Both the position numbers and the translations under genes were made by a program. A DNA stretch of 64,000 bases. Origin: Cololabis saira (taxonomy: Eukaryota > Chordata > Actinopteri > Beloniformes > Belonidae). Shown one piece after another: positions 34,301 to 46,579 of the stretch. Under the pieces are notes generated by a model that was given only the letters and a program-made list of their open reading frames with translations, did no database searches and was not told where the DNA came from. The DNA is taken from NCBI RefSeq assembly GCF_033807715.1, contig NC_084597.1, positions 7,751,369 through 7,815,368 of the forward strand, in the 5' to 3' direction. Numbering within the stretch: the first letter of the stretch is position 1; each line of letters starts with the position of its first letter.

Positions 34301-35149
34301 TTTGCAAAGTGGAAGGAGAATGGTATATATCAGTTCCGACACCTGTTCACCAAAAGCACACTCAAATCCTTTCCAGATTTAAGATCAGAATTTGAAATCC
34401 CGAAACAAGATTTTTATAAATATTTGCAATTACGCCACTTAATTACCACTCTGAAAGGGGAGGGTCGACTATCTTTGGGGTTAACAGACCTTGAGGAGAT
34501 CTTGGTGAACTCCAAATCATTAAAGGGTAAAATTTCTGTGATTTACAGTGTTCTGTTAGACCATCATAGCTCTTCTCTGACCTCACTCAAAAATATCTGG
34601 CAAAAGGACTTGGGATGTGACCTCAGTGAGGATCAGTGGGATAGTATGTGTCGGAATGTCTTTATTTCACTGTCTTGTAACAAGATAATTGAACAGAATT
34701 ATAAATTTATGCACAGGATGTACTTTACGCCACTCCGTCTAAGTAAGATGTTTCCTAAATCATCCCCTAGATGTCATCGCTGCAAAACATGTATAGGGTC
34801 AACTATGCACATCTTTTGGGAATGCAGAAAATTACAGCACTTTTGGGAAGCTGTGCATGACTTAACTGTCAAGGTTGTACAGACCCCTCTAGACTGTACA
34901 CCAATACGTTACCTTTTTGGTACAGAACTGGACAAGACACTGGACCCCACACACACGAAGAGGATTGCTATGATATCCTACATAGCAAAGAAATGCATCC
35001 TACTCAACTGGAACCAGCACAAACCCCCTACATTTAACCTGTTTAAACAAACCTTGAATGACACTTTGCGTTTGGAACAACGCACGTACACTCTAAAAAA
35101 TAAGGGAGATGTTTTTCTCAGAATATGGCAACCGCTCATGGACCTCTGA
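31397..35149 (+). CDS. L1 ORF2 protein (endonuclease and reverse transcriptase)
   Basis: The open frame begins at 31349, but I prefer the ATG at 31397 (MSSTLNVIKFNVRGL), since the conserved APE endonuclease starts there; this gives 1,250 residues. Endonuclease motifs: QETH, NIYAPN, GDFN, SRLDFFL and SDHSP. Reverse-transcriptase motifs: FRPISLL, SLDAEKAFDRVEW, GCRQGCPLSP, YADD (33485-33496) and KYLGINV. Near the end a cysteine motif C-x2-C-x8-H-x4-C (CHRC...HIFWEC, from 34772) is typical of L1 ORF2. All catalytic residues I can recognise are present and the frame is unbroken to the TGA at 35147-35149. This is a transposon protein, not part of the host gene. Confidence 0.93.
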   Translation: MSSTLNVIKFNVRGLGHPIKRKRVLTFLKKEKIAVAFLQETHLSNEEHKKLKRDWVGQVYFSSFTSNKRGTAILIHKNLPFIFKDQHTDYEGRHILIRGMLYGRELTLLNIYAPNEDRPKFMLDMITLFNQYNTDFGMISGDFNCCMDGNLDKSSPTLSNPNASKTLRLASNDVGLVDVWRELNPTVKDYTFYSARHKSYSRLDFFLLPQEHLSSVILCNIGPILISDHSPVHLKLSLPQQMHQTKHWRFNSSLLTSIEACNNIRRWLEQYRQDNAASPVSSAIMWDAAKAVIRGQLISYTSAKKRTIVQRTEQLKKELINLEQSHKQSPTDENMKKLNAVRTSLNLVQTEHVKKLMFFTRQRYHEYGNKPSRLLAYQLKKERADRTIKCIRNATGQLKYDTQTIQSSFFDFYKQLYTSENPSETDIHAFLDDLSLSSISEGEKEQLSAPFTSDEVLHAIKSMPSGKTPGLDGYSVEFYKAFWPQIEPLFMPMLTDFFENGTLPESMKTAIITLIHKKDKDIAECTSFRPISLLPVDFKIISKLIAHRLEDLLPKIIKADQSGFVKARYASDNIRRLLNVIDHSALYNKPALLVSLDAEKAFDRVEWSYLFAVLEKFNLGEKCIGWIRAMYSNPQAQICINGTLTEKFGLYRGCRQGCPLSPFLFNMAIEPLAEAVRASEKIIGIDIGKTNNIISLYADDIILYLTKPERSIPAVLDLITKFGMISGYKINLTKSNALLLNSPVSHKLKTVSPFTWAQNGFKYLGINVPPKLKDLYQVNFVPLLKKIKDELEHWNMLPISFLGRINVIKMNILPRFSYLFQSLPCYLNKSFFKSINKMLTSFIWKNSSPRIAFKTLTKSREKGGLGLPDFQMYYWAAQTKGLIGWVQKRDNAHWIDIEEELCLPTPITSLPFINDINTLNLVTRTYVVCNTLRAWQDVKKFCGVSDRISGLAPLSLNPDLPPLIGKSLFAKWKENGIYQFRHLFTKSTLKSFPDLRSEFEIPKQDFYKYLQLRHLITTLKGEGRLSLGLTDLEEILVNSKSLKGKISVIYSVLLDHHSSSLTSLKNIWQKDLGCDLSEDQWDSMCRNVFISLSCNKIIEQNYKFMHRMYFTPLRLSKMFPKSSPRCHRCKTCIGSTMHIFWECRKLQHFWEAVHDLTVKVVQTPLDCTPIRYLFGTELDKTLDPTHTKRIAMISYIAKKCILLNWNQHKPPTFNLFKQTLNDTLRLEQRTYTLKNKGDVFLRIWQPLMDL

Positions 35150-35385
35150 CATTCATCCGGCATGGCTGGCCATGCCAGGATTCTGTGTACATAAAGAGAC
35201 ACATATGCACTATGACCATGGTTTATTTTATTTGATTATTTATGTATTTGATTTAGAAGTTGTCCTTTTACTTTGGGTAACCTTTTCTTTTTTTTTTTTT
35301 TTTAAATTCTTATTGTCTTGATTTTGCTTTGTTGTTTTTGTCCTGTATGTCTTTAAAATGCTAAAAACAAATAAAAATATAATTG

Positions 35386-35414
<29 letters not shown>

Positions 35415-35418
<4 letters not shown>

Positions 35419-35900
35419 ATTTAAAATGTAATAAAAACTTTAATGAGGACCGGATAAATTCCCTCTAAAATTAAGATAAAAAAAATGAAGACCCTTGGAT
35501 GGAGATTTAAGAGAAATTAAGACATTTAAATGCCTTATTTCAGCAAAAATGGAATTGAAGACTTTTAAAGATTTTTTTTTAATGTTAATAATTTCGCCTA
35601 AATATTTATTAAAAACCAGCCCAAATTTTATCAACCCGTCCGGTCCTATATTTTTCAGCCTAATTAGGCTGAAACCTGCCCAACCTGGCAACACTGACTG
35701 AGTTTAACAACTGATAAACAAATGTATTTCTCCTCAAAACTATTTAATAAACTTTTCAATGTGTAAGAAAACTTTTTAATGATGACTGGATATATTCCCT
35801 CTAATATTAAGATTTGAAAATTAAGACCCTTGGATTGAGATTTAAGACAAATTAAGACATTTAAAGGTCTTATTTTAGCAAAAATTGAATTTAAGACATG
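35415..35900. repeat. Tandemly duplicated interior of the CAGGGCGTCTGCAGG element, right part
   Basis: It resumes with the duplicated L1 target AACTATTTAAAATG and runs through another unit start (GTTAATAATTTCGCCTA, about 35585) to TTGAATTTAAGACATG near 35900. It joins the array at 28373-29194 if the L1 is removed. Confidence 0.65.
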
Positions 35901-35965
35901 AAATTTTGAACAAGAGAGGAAGCATATGTATCTATATTATGTATGTATATTAAACCGAGCCTCAC

Positions 35966-36206
35966 CTGAATGAGCTGAGAGTCCATTAACTGTGAAGATC
36001 CCATACCGGGCCCCTGGTTCATCTGGTTGTCGTAGACCAGCGGTTGGCTGCCGTTCATCGGCTGGTAGTGTGAAGCCGACTGTGGTTTCACCATGTCCGA
36101 GGGCTGCATGGTTGGGAAGGCCGAGAAAGGGCCCTTGAGGGGGTTCCCTCCAGCCATCACCATGGGGTTGGGCTGCGACAGGTTGGGGTGCATGTAAACC
36201 TGGGAC
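35966..36206 (-). CDS. prrc2b: prrc2b exon
   Basis: 241 bp, acceptor TTTTTTCAG|GTCCCA and donor ATTCAG|GTGAGG, phase 2 to 0. Encodes (R)SQVYMHPNLSQPNPMVMA, PLKGPFSAFPTMQPSDMVK, QSASHYQPMNGSQPLVYD and GSSQLMDSQLIQ, matching the SQVYMHPSL..SAFPGMQP..MVKPQSG..YQPM run of PRRC2B. The following 8.3-kb intron contains the full-length L1. Confidence 0.95.
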
Positions 36207-36450
36207 CTGAAAAAAGGCAAGCAAGACAGAACATTAGACTGGGTGAAGAAATACATTCACGTGCCTTCAGGGACTAAGTAAGGGATAATGCTCTTGGAGG
36301 TGAACATTAACAAATATATGGACGGCGCGGGGCGTGAACTGTCCGATGCCAAGCGGAGGATGGTTTGCCTTAGTGCCCATAAGTTATGTTTTATATTAAC
36401 ATTCATTTATGCCAGAGGTTTTCCACCATTTTTGTCCCAAGGATCACCAT

Positions 36451-36944
36451 TAGTGATGCACCGATTGTTCGGTAACCGAAATTGTTCGGCCGAAAATGGC
36501 AAAAAAAACACTTTCGGTGTTCGGTGGAATAAGTGGGGAAAAAAAACGAACAATTAATAACGGCGTTGTAAAATAAGGAAACAGACTGGCCGCTCCGTCC
36601 CATAACGTTGCGCACCACAAACATAAATCGTTGGCCAACCAAAAACTAACCCCATAAGAATTTTACCTAACATTCACCAGGAGGTGGAACCAAAACAACA
36701 TAATGCTGGGAAATTAAAAAATTTTCATTTTTTTTATGTTCAATAAATATTTTCTACCTTGTAATTTTGTAAAAGATTTTTTTCTTTGAAAAGCATGCCT
36801 AAATCAAATGTATTTAATTTATGCAATGGTGAAAAAATTGGCAAAATAAATGAAAAACTGCTGAAAAACCATGTTCGGTATTCGGCCAAGTGTTTATTAT
36901 TATTTTCGGTTTCGGCCACAAATTTTCATTTCGGTATATCACTA
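36451..36944. mobile_element. hAT element, TAGTGATGCACCG family
   Basis: Ends TAGTGATGCACCGATTGTTC and ATTTCGGTATATCACTA. Internal TTCGGTTTCGGCCACAAATT matches the copy at 51075. Flanking 8-mers do not match. Lies in the 1.1-kb prrc2b intron. Confidence 0.75.
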
Positions 36945-37020
36945 GTTACAACGTTTTTTAACAAGCCATAACTCAGTTTCCTTGGTAACGGTAGATATTC
37001 TAGTCCACTCAGCTCCGCTA

Positions 37021-37473
<453 letters not shown>

Positions 37474-37518
37474 TCACCATGCTGCCGATGCACCAACAAC
37501 TCTGAGGTGGGCGGGTCA

Positions 37519-37647
<129 letters not shown>

Positions 37648-37699
37648 TTAATTTTGCTCTCAAAGATCGATCTTTCATCAAAAAAAGACAAGTACAGGG

Positions 37700-38333
37700 T
37701 AGGGCTGGGCGATATATCGAGATTTTACTATATATCGATATATTTTCAAACACGATATGGTACGAGACAATATCGTTTATATCGATTTAAAAAAAAAAAA
37801 AAAAAAATTTTTTTTTACATTTTTTTTTTTAAATGATTTTGATATAGCTTATTTTGTGACAAATTGACTTGAATGTTTTATTTGAGATTTGAACAAATGT
37901 TTTGTTATTTGCACAACAGTCAACCTCAGTGGAAAAGTCTGCCTGTTACTGTCTACATTGTATTAATTGCACAGTGTATTTTAATTTAATTGTTATGCAG
38001 GAAAGGGATATTTGTTTTATTCAAGAAGCATTTTTATTCTATATTTGCAGGCAGTTTATTTTTATTTCATTTGTTTTATACATTTTGATATTGTGCAGAC
38101 CTCTTTTAATAAAGGAACCTGTGTGACATTTGGCACGAGGCTTTGTATTAAAACTGACTGTTTTTTTAAGGGTTTGCCTCAGAAAAAAATGAAGCTAACA
38201 GAGATGCTATGCTATAATGCTTTGGGGGAAACCCCAATTAAGGCACAGAAAAAATATCGAGATATATATCGAGTATCAACATTCAGCTAGAAAATATCGA
38301 GATATGACTTTTGGTCCATATCGCCCAGCCCTA
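37700..38333. mobile_element. hAT element, TAGGGCTGGGCGAT family (copy 2)
   Basis: Ends TAGGGCTGGGCGATATATCG and CATATCGCCCAGCCCTA. The interior matches the copies at 19752 and 60897 almost base for base. The flanks (GTACAGGG / GTGTCATA) show no convincing duplication, so one side may have been altered after insertion. Its left end is 75 bp upstream of the acceptor of the exon at 37625. Confidence 0.88.
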
Positions 38334-38375
38334 GTGTCATACAACAATTTCAACCTAAAGGATATTGAAAACTAG

Positions 38376-38560
38376 GCAAGGCAAGTTTATTTGTAGCACA
38401 ATTCAACACAAGGTAATTCAAAGTGCTTTACATCAACATTAAAAGCAGCAAGACACAATTTAACAGTAAATAACAAATAAAATGAAATAAATGATCAGAA
38501 AAGAGGTAAAATAATAAAAAGCAGTAGTTGTTAAAAACTAAGGGTAGTAGAGTACAGCAG
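38376..38560 (-). mobile_element. LINE 3' UTR remnant
   Basis: Contains GTTTATTTGTAGCACAATTC and AAAGTGCTTTACATCAACAT, a 3' terminal module I associate with teleost L2-like LINEs, here in reverse orientation. No coding sequence. Confidence 0.5.
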
Positions 38561-38676
38561 GTAAATCTCATTCTTACAATGGCAAGATTTACGTTTCTAT
38601 ACGGTCAAAATGTACAAAGACCGGGTCAAATACAGTATTACAAAAGTAATCTGTAACAATTCGTACGGTGAATTAA

Positions 38677-39968
38677 AGCAGCACAACGTAACTTTCAGCT
38701 TTTCTGAGTTTGGCGGCATCTTTTGGACAAAAGCGGTAGTGCTTTACCAGAAAGAACACTACGTTTCCCATGAGCACCAGCGCGTACTGCCGGAAAACTC
38801 CTGTGCCCGTCGCTGCATTTGTTTTGATGAGAGAAGACGGGACGGACTTTCAAAACTACTTTTCTGTTTCACCAACAGAACAGACGGAACGCAAAAAAAA
38901 AAGATGTTAAACTGCTGGAAAGTAACTGGAATTTACCGGGATACCTTAAACAAGGAAGCCAGGGAGCGGTATATGGAGAAAATAATGATTATTAACGGTC
39001 TGGATCCATATGAAATCCCTACTAAAGAATGGAGCTCCTCGTCGGAGCGCCACTCTTTAGAAAGGATTTACTGCCGCAGTTCTGCATAACCCACGTCTTA
39101 CTACCTTGTTTAGGAGTGTTTGGCAGCTGCTTTGGTAAATGTTTGACTCGCCATGTGTTTCAATAAATTTGTATAATAGTACAACATACAGTACATGTTT
39201 TGTATCCCTCTTACTTCTCTTTTCTTTCTTTTTTTGACTGCTATATTATGCTGAAGAGGCTCCGAGGCGTGAGCAATATTTGTGTTTTCCTCGTGATATT
39301 ATTTTTTTCCTCTGCAGCTACAAATAAGAGTTAATATTTTTTCCTCAACAAACTAGTTGTATCTGCAGATTGGGGTTAATTGCACCGCAGAGAGCTGGTC
39401 AGCAACTGCGTTTAGCTGGAGAAGTGGGGAATAAAACCCGATCCGACCTCGGTCTGTGTGTTTGTTTGTTTGTGATCACGTGTGGAAGGTTATGTTTGGT
39501 CGTTACAGCCGCGATCCAACCGAGCCGACGACTCTCACTCTTTTACTCTGTTATCTCAGGTACTTGGCCTCCGTGGTTCTGCCTCCAAGCAGGAAAGCGG
39601 TGAAAAGTTAAACCATTAGCGATCTTTTCCCCACGTCTGTTGTGTGGAGCTGCTGCAGCCGCAACGCAGCAACGGGTTACCAGCTTCTGCGGAGCTCTGC
39701 GCTCCACGCCCCGCCCATTTTCGTCGACTACGAATCGGGAAGGAGGGGGAAGTGACGTATGCCGTAAAGCAGTCAAAGCCGTAAAGATTTGTAGTTTTTT
39801 AGTGTGGCAGGGTTCCTACCATGCTCCTCAAAGTTACATAGTGCCAGTGAAGGTGATACAGACCCCTCAGACCATGACAGAGGTTCATTAAACCTTTTGG
39901 AAGTTGATGTACCATCACAATGACTCTGGAAATATGATATTAAGGTGGAAAAGTTACATAGTGCTGCT
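38677..39968. mobile_element. TTAA-flanked element (Kolobok-like)
   Basis: TTAA at 38673-38676 and 39969-39972 bounds inverted ends AGCAGCACAACGTAACTTT and AAGTTACATAGTGCTGCT. A plus-strand remnant ends at 39089 with NKEARERYMEKIMIINGLDP, then YEIPTKEW, the start of the transposon accessory protein also seen at 62192-62482. TTAA duplication together with such a protein suggests Kolobok; this is inferred. The insertion split a 21-bp tandem repeat (TTCGTACGGTGAATTAAACCG-type), leaving a copy on each side. Confidence 0.65.
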
Positions 39969-40827
39969 TTAAACCGTTCGTACGGTGAATTAGACCAATT
40001 TGACAATTCTATTTTGCTAAGATTTAAAGACTCATTACTGACCCATACAAAGCTGCCAGATCTTCAATATCCATCTACAACTAAGCTGATCAAATTTCTT
40101 TTGTTCTAGTCCAGGGGGCAGCAACCCACGGCTCTAGAGCCGCATGCAGCTCTTTAGCGTCGCCCTAGTGCAGGGGTCGGCAAGTAAGTTTGGCCTCGGG
40201 CCAAATTTTTTCGGAGCAACTGAATGGCGGGCCAGAACATCACATCAATCAGGCGAAACATGTTTTTTTTTCTACTAAACAAAACTTTTTTCCCCTTATC
40301 TATAGGCTACTAGTATTATTATACTATTATATCTTGTACAAAAAAGTAATTTAAGAAAGTCATTAGTTTGAATAAAGTAACTTGAATTTGCTACTGACTG
40401 TTATTAGTGTGTTATTACTGCTTTACTCTGTGGCTGCGTTATGAAACCGCTTATAAGTAACTTGGTGATAATAATATTATTTTCTGCCAAGCTACTAACA
40501 AATGCAGTCCTTCTTTAAAATACACAGAACGACATTAAACACATGAAAAACCCATGATATGAACAGTAGCACAGGGGACAGTAAGTGCATACGGAGCAGC
40601 AGGTCTCTGTGTCTCCTGAAGCGAGTGAGAGGATATGCAAATGAGGCGGATTTTCCGACGTATAACATATAATGGACGTTTAACCATTTAAAAGACCAAC
40701 AGCAAAACTCAAGGTAAGTTATCAGTTGTATTTTTCACAGTTTAAACCACAACAAATCACTTGACACATACGTCTTACCATTTCAACAGCTTCAGCTTTT
40801 GCCGGGAGTCTGTGCCTACGTTACTCC

Positions 40828-41582
<755 letters not shown>

Positions 41583-41731
41583 GTTACTCCTGAATATTTC
41601 TGTGCACCTCTAATTAAGGCCCCCCTATGCTACATGTGACAGGGAAATATACAGAATTGTGTGCGCCCGGAATCATTCTCTATGAAATTGACGTTTTTGT
41701 GATAGTAAATAATAAAAAAAAAAAAAAAAAA

Positions 41732-41772
<41 letters not shown>

Positions 41773-42409
41773 GATTTTCAATGTCATCTGGCGGGCCAGA
41801 TATTATTGGAGACGGGCCAATTTTGGCCCGCGGGCCGCCAGTTGCCGACCACTGCCCTAGTGGCTCCTGGAGCTTTTTCAAAAATGTTTTACCTTTTTTT
41901 CCATTCTTTTTTTCTCTTTTTTTCTCTTCTTTTATTCTTTTTTTCATTTTTTTCTCTTTTTTCTTCCTTTTTCTTTTCCTTTTTAATCTCGACATTTCGA
42001 CTTTTATCTCGATATTTCGACTTTTTTCTCGTCATTTCGACTTTTTTCTCGTCATTTCGACTTTTTTCTCGTCATTTCGACTTTTTCCTCGACATTTCAA
42101 CTTTTTTCTCCACATTTCGACTTTTTTCTCGAGATTGTACTTCAACATTAATCTCGATATTTCGACTTTTTTCTGGACATTTTGACTTTTTTCTCAAGAT
42201 TTCGACTTTTTTCTCGAAATTTTGACTATTTCCGCGACATTTCGACTTTTTTCTTGAAATTTTGACTTTTTTCTTGAAATTTTGACTTTTTTCTCGACAT
42301 TTCGCCTTTCGCCATTTGCCTTCATTCTAATTCTGATACAAGACTTTTCATTTTTTGCTGCTCCAGACATATTTGTTTTTTGTGTTTTTGGTCCAATATG
42401 GCTCTTTCA

Positions 42410-42766
<357 letters not shown>

Positions 42767-42778
42767 TTAGTTTCTTTA

Positions 42779-42885
42779 AAAAAATAAATAAATAAAAAAT
42801 GTAAAAAATAAATAAATAAATAAAAAATAAATAAAAAAAATTAATAAAACAAAAAATAAATAAATAAAAAAAAATAAAAAAATGA
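42779..42885. repeat. A-rich (AAAT)n low-complexity tract
   Basis: About 105 bp made of AAATAAAT and poly-A runs between the prrc2b exon at 42733 and the element at 42932. No coding or structural signal. Confidence 0.85.
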
Positions 42886-42931
42886 AAGGTTAGTTTCAAT
42901 AACACTGGCGTTGATGCAAAGGCCTCGACTA

Positions 42932-43601
42932 CAGGGCGTCTGCAGGTTTGACCAAGTTAAATGGAAGACTTTTTAATACCATTTTCAAACTAAATTTAAG
43001 AACAAAAAGACTCCAGGTTGCCAGATCTGACAGGTTCCAGCCCAAACACGATGTAAAACCCACTGATATAATGAAAAACCAGCCCAAATCATACATTTTC
43101 TGTTAAAACCGTCAATTATTAAATGCAGAATAAATTTCAAGTCATAAGCAAATGAAGCCAAAAAAAAGTTCAGCCTCTAAACAAAGACTACAATTAAACT
43201 GAGCAGATTAAAGCAATCATGATATCAGTGAGTTTATTGTGTACGTTTCTACTTTTTTCTGCCATAATTGAAACTTTTTTGTTAATAATTTATCCTAAAT
43301 AATTAGTAAAAACCAGGAAAAGCAGCCCAGTCATATATTTTTCAGCCCAATTGGGCTGAAACCCACTCAATCTGGCAACCCTGACTGAGTCGTCTAAAAA
43401 CTGGTAAACAGATTTATTTCTCCTCAAAACTATTTAATAAACTTCTCCTTTTTTAAACTTTTTAATGACTGGATATATCCCTCTATTATTAAGATTCAAA
43501 AATTAAGACCCTTGGATTGAGATTTAAGACAAATTAAGACATTTAAAGGCCTTATTTTAGCAAAAATAGAATTGAAGACTTTAAGGACCCGCGGCCACCC
43601 T
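42932..43601. mobile_element. hAT-like element, CAGGGCGTCTGCAGG family (copy)
   Basis: It begins CAGGGCGTCTGCAGGTTTGA and ends GACCCGCGGCCACCCT. Interior motifs are shared with the copies at 24696 and 50089. No duplication matches its two flanks. The 27 bases before the left end nearly match those before the copy at 24696, which is unusual for independent insertions. Confidence 0.7.
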
Positions 43602-43799
43602 TTACTACTAATACTGGCAAAGTAAGCTCGGATCTAGTCAGGTCTAAGATTTGTTGATTACAAGAGGGTGTTTGGGGAGCTACTTGTCCTCAGAGCCGTG
43701 GATGCCATAAATATGGCATATTATGGAACCGTAAACCTGCAACCGACGGCTAAAATGACTTTGCAGGAACCTTGGGTCGTTAAGAAACTGAAGTTATTT

Positions 43800-45374
43800 G
43801 AGGTGAACGACTAAAAAAGCTAAAAACATGCTTCCTGGAAATATCCAAAAATTGTTTTTTAACAGAGATGGGGATTATAATTTGAGGGGGGGAAACAATT
43901 TAAAACATCTTTGTGTCCGCACAACACTCAAAAAATGTACCATTTCCATATGTGGAGTGAAGTTGTGGAACAGTTTGGGTGCAGAGCTCAAGCAATGTCC
44001 AAGCATGAGCCAGTTTAAACAGCGGTACAAAAATATGGTTTTCACAGGGTACAGGGAGGATGAAGATTGACAATCACCAGGTGTTGCACAGATCATTTAG
44101 TCACTTGTTTACTCACATTATTTATTTTTTGGTTGTAAATGTGTACATATGTAATGTAAATATGTAATATGATACTGAAATCAACTGAGGATAGTAATTT
44201 CTGAGAAGGGAGAAGGGGTAGGATTAAATAAGCATACCGTAGATGACCATTTAGTAGCCCGGGCGTTTAATATGCTATATCCACTTGGACCCCAAGGCGT
44301 TTATAAGAACCAGGCGGGTATTTGCACCAGGCTACAATTTATTTTTGCAATGAGCAGCACCAGACCATTACTTACAAAGAACATATGAGATCACCATAGT
44401 ACCACTGGAACTAAAATTGTACACACTGTACACAACACAACACCTCACGACGAGCTCCCGATCACAAATCGTGAGCTTGCAATAAAATCAAGCGTGTTTG
44501 AAATCCTGGTCGCTCCTCGTGAAGGAATCACAGCTGAAGCAGCTGCGACCCGATTTGACTCATCCTTTCACAGAGAGCATGCACAATCTCTGATGTTACG
44601 TCAAAAACTATTATTTGTAGTTTAAGTTTTGCAAATTCACATTACAAATCATGTTTTAATAGCAAAAAAAAAAGAGCGCATTTCCACATGGTGCGGGTCG
44701 CCGCGTACCCTGCACCGTAGGCTCTGCGTTGGTGTAATGCAGAACCATAAATCAGCCTTCAGTGTGTGCGCTGTCTGCTGAACTCTTTTTTCTCTTCTCA
44801 TTTTGCTGGGACGCCGGGTTCCTCCACCGAGACACAACTTTTGCGGTACGCGTTCTTTGTTGTGTCTAAAAATGATTCGCAGTGCACACACCCAATCAGA
44901 AACGGTACAGATATTTTGGGATTTTAATATAAAATTAAAAATAATAAAGAATCCCCTCGCCGCTTCACTCCGCTCACATGCTCTGATATACAAAGACAGT
45001 TTGTCTGTGTAACGGCGACACACGGAGCTGATCAGAGCAGTATGAACGATACTGTACACAATACAATGCAAATACAGTGTTATTACCAGGTTATTACCGG
45101 TAGTCGCCCGGGCGTTTAATTGAACCGGCGTTTATTATGCCAAATGGGCTCGGACCCCCGGCGGCTATTAAGAGCACAGGCGCGTATTTGCGCGCGGGCG
45201 ACTATTTGGTCATCTACGGTATGCTTCTTTCTACTCCTTTTCGGACATGGCAACATTGTTTTGTTTATTTATCTATATTTTTTTGTTGTTTTGACTATTT
45301 TGACTTATGTGTTATTTTATGTTTTCCCATGTTCGGAATAAAGCTTTCATTCATTCATTCATTCATTCATTCAA
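43800..45374 (+). mobile_element. CR1/L2-group LINE 3' fragment, interrupted
   Basis: Plus-strand coding remnant: LPGNIQKLFFNRDGDYNLRG, VRTTLKKCTISICGVKLWN and SMSQFKQRYKNMVF, the C-terminal tail seen after the reverse transcriptase in teleost CR1/L2-type LINEs. Its 3' UTR resumes at 45222 after the inserted element, and it ends in AATAAAG plus (ATTC)n at 45347-45374. The clade is inferred from the protein pattern and the ATTC tail. Confidence 0.65.
44237..45219. mobile_element. TA-flanked element, CCGTAGATGACC ends
   Basis: Left end CCGTAGATGACCATTTAGTA; right end complements to CCGTAGATGACCAAATAGTC; TA on both sides (44235-44236 and 45220-45221). Near each end lies a diverged GCCCGGGCGTTTAAT block. 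It interrupts the LINE fragment around it, so it is younger. No transposase motif was recognised in its 983 bp. Confidence 0.8.
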
Positions 45375-45605
45375 CGACCACAACGGCAGGAGTGGCGGAG
45401 AAAGACTGCTGCTCATATATTCAGAATTCATACAACAAAAAAGTATAATTTTCATTTGAACAAAACTTCAGTAAACATTTTATAGGCTGCAACTGAATAA
45501 CCAACAACTAATTTCTAAATTATGCATAAATAGAGTCCTGATTCCTCATTTGTTCTGTGTAAACACACACATACAGGTCTCTCAAAAATAATAAAATTCA
45601 AATAC

Positions 45606-45704
45606 CTTAAGACTGAGCTCAGCGCTGGGGAAGGTGAGCGTGTTGAGGGTGATGCCGGGCTGCAGGGGCGAACGCAAAATCGGGATGCTCTGATTTAGCG
45701 ACGT
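45606..45704 (-). CDS. prrc2b: prrc2b exon
   Basis: 99 bp (33 codons, phase 0), acceptor CCCCACAG|ACG preceded by a C-rich tract and donor CTTAAG|GTATTT. It encodes TSLNQSIPILRSPLQPGI, then TLNTLTFPSAELSLK, matching LTQSIPILRR and SFPTADLTLK of mammalian PRRC2B. Confidence 0.92.
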
Positions 45705-45769
45705 CTGTGGGGGGGAAAGAAATTAAAACCCACATTATCATCAAAATAAACAAAATAATGCTGTTAGAT

Positions 45770-46566
45770 CAGTGGTTTTCAAACTTTTTCAGTCAGGCCC
45801 CCCTTGGGGAATTGGAAATATTTTCGAGCCCCCACCTAGATTGGTAGGATTAATTGTATATAATTGTACAAACATTACTCTACTAATAAGACACAAAACC
45901 CAACTATAATTTTATATTGTATTATTAATTGAACATGGACACAAGTGCTTGTATTGGCAAATGATTCAGTGACACTGTGAAATAATTAGAATAATAAAAT
46001 AAAAATTTTACTTTATTTGTATAGCACTTTTCAATACAAATACCAACCAACAATTAGGATACTAACAATAATAACTAGTAGTTGAAACTAGGCCTTCTTC
46101 CCTGAGTATTAATTTTTTTTTTAGAACTTATTTTATGAACATATAATAATATACATGAACTACTATTTGTACTGCAGGTTGCAAATAATCACATCACTAT
46201 TCCACTTGTGTGTGCTTGCTTTCCCTTGCAGATCTTCTCAAACCGGGGCTGTTGTTTAGAAACTGCCACTCGCACGCAGTTTCTCCAAATATCTGACTTT
46301 CCTTGCTTTGTATTTGTTTTGTAAAGACCTTCTTTGAGGTTTATTTTCCACCTTGTCGCTAGACTACATCGCATTGGTTTTTTTTTTGGCCGTGCGCTCC
46401 CGCCTGCAGGAGAGTTCAAACCGCCCGCTCCTGCGAGATTTGCGTTGGGTCCCACCAATCCCAATGCAGCCCTTTAGTTTACAGCTCCGCTCTGTCTTCC
46501 AACGCCCCCCCTGCAGTACCTCTGCGCCCCACTAGGGGGGGCGCCCCCACAGTTTGAAAACCGCTG
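45770..46566. mobile_element. hAT element, CAGTGGTTTTCAAAC family
   Basis: Ends CAGTGGTTTTCAAACTTTTT and CAGTTTGAAAACCGCTG, flanked by a perfect 8-bp duplication TGTTAGAT (45762-45769 and 46567-46574). Subterminal GCCCCCC runs match the CAGGCCCCCC style of this well-known vertebrate MITE type. No transposase remains. Confidence 0.92.
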
Positions 46567-46579
46567 TGTTAGATGCAAC

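Larger units (their letters stand above)
29195..35414 (+). mobile_element. Full-length L1-clade LINE, both ORFs open
   Basis: The element runs from GGGGGGCGCTAGAGAGCCC to a poly(A) tail of about 30 bases, flanked by the 14-bp duplication AACTATTTAAAATG (29181-29194 and 35415-35428). It has a short 5' UTR (116 bp), ORF1, an unusually long 1.1-kb A/T-rich inter-ORF spacer with poly-T and TTTA runs (30208-31396), ORF2, then a 236-bp 3' UTR with AATAAA near 35370. Target-primed reverse transcription explains the tail and duplication. It lies antisense to prrc2b in an intron. Uninterrupted ORFs and a clean duplication suggest a young, possibly competent copy; activity is inferred only. Confidence 0.93.

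Noticed and set aside
38660..39992. A 16-bp target duplication TTCGTACGGTGAATTA around the element 38677-39968
   Set aside because: The right copy does not abut the terminal repeat; TTAA on both sides plus an older 21-bp tandem repeat explains the pattern better.
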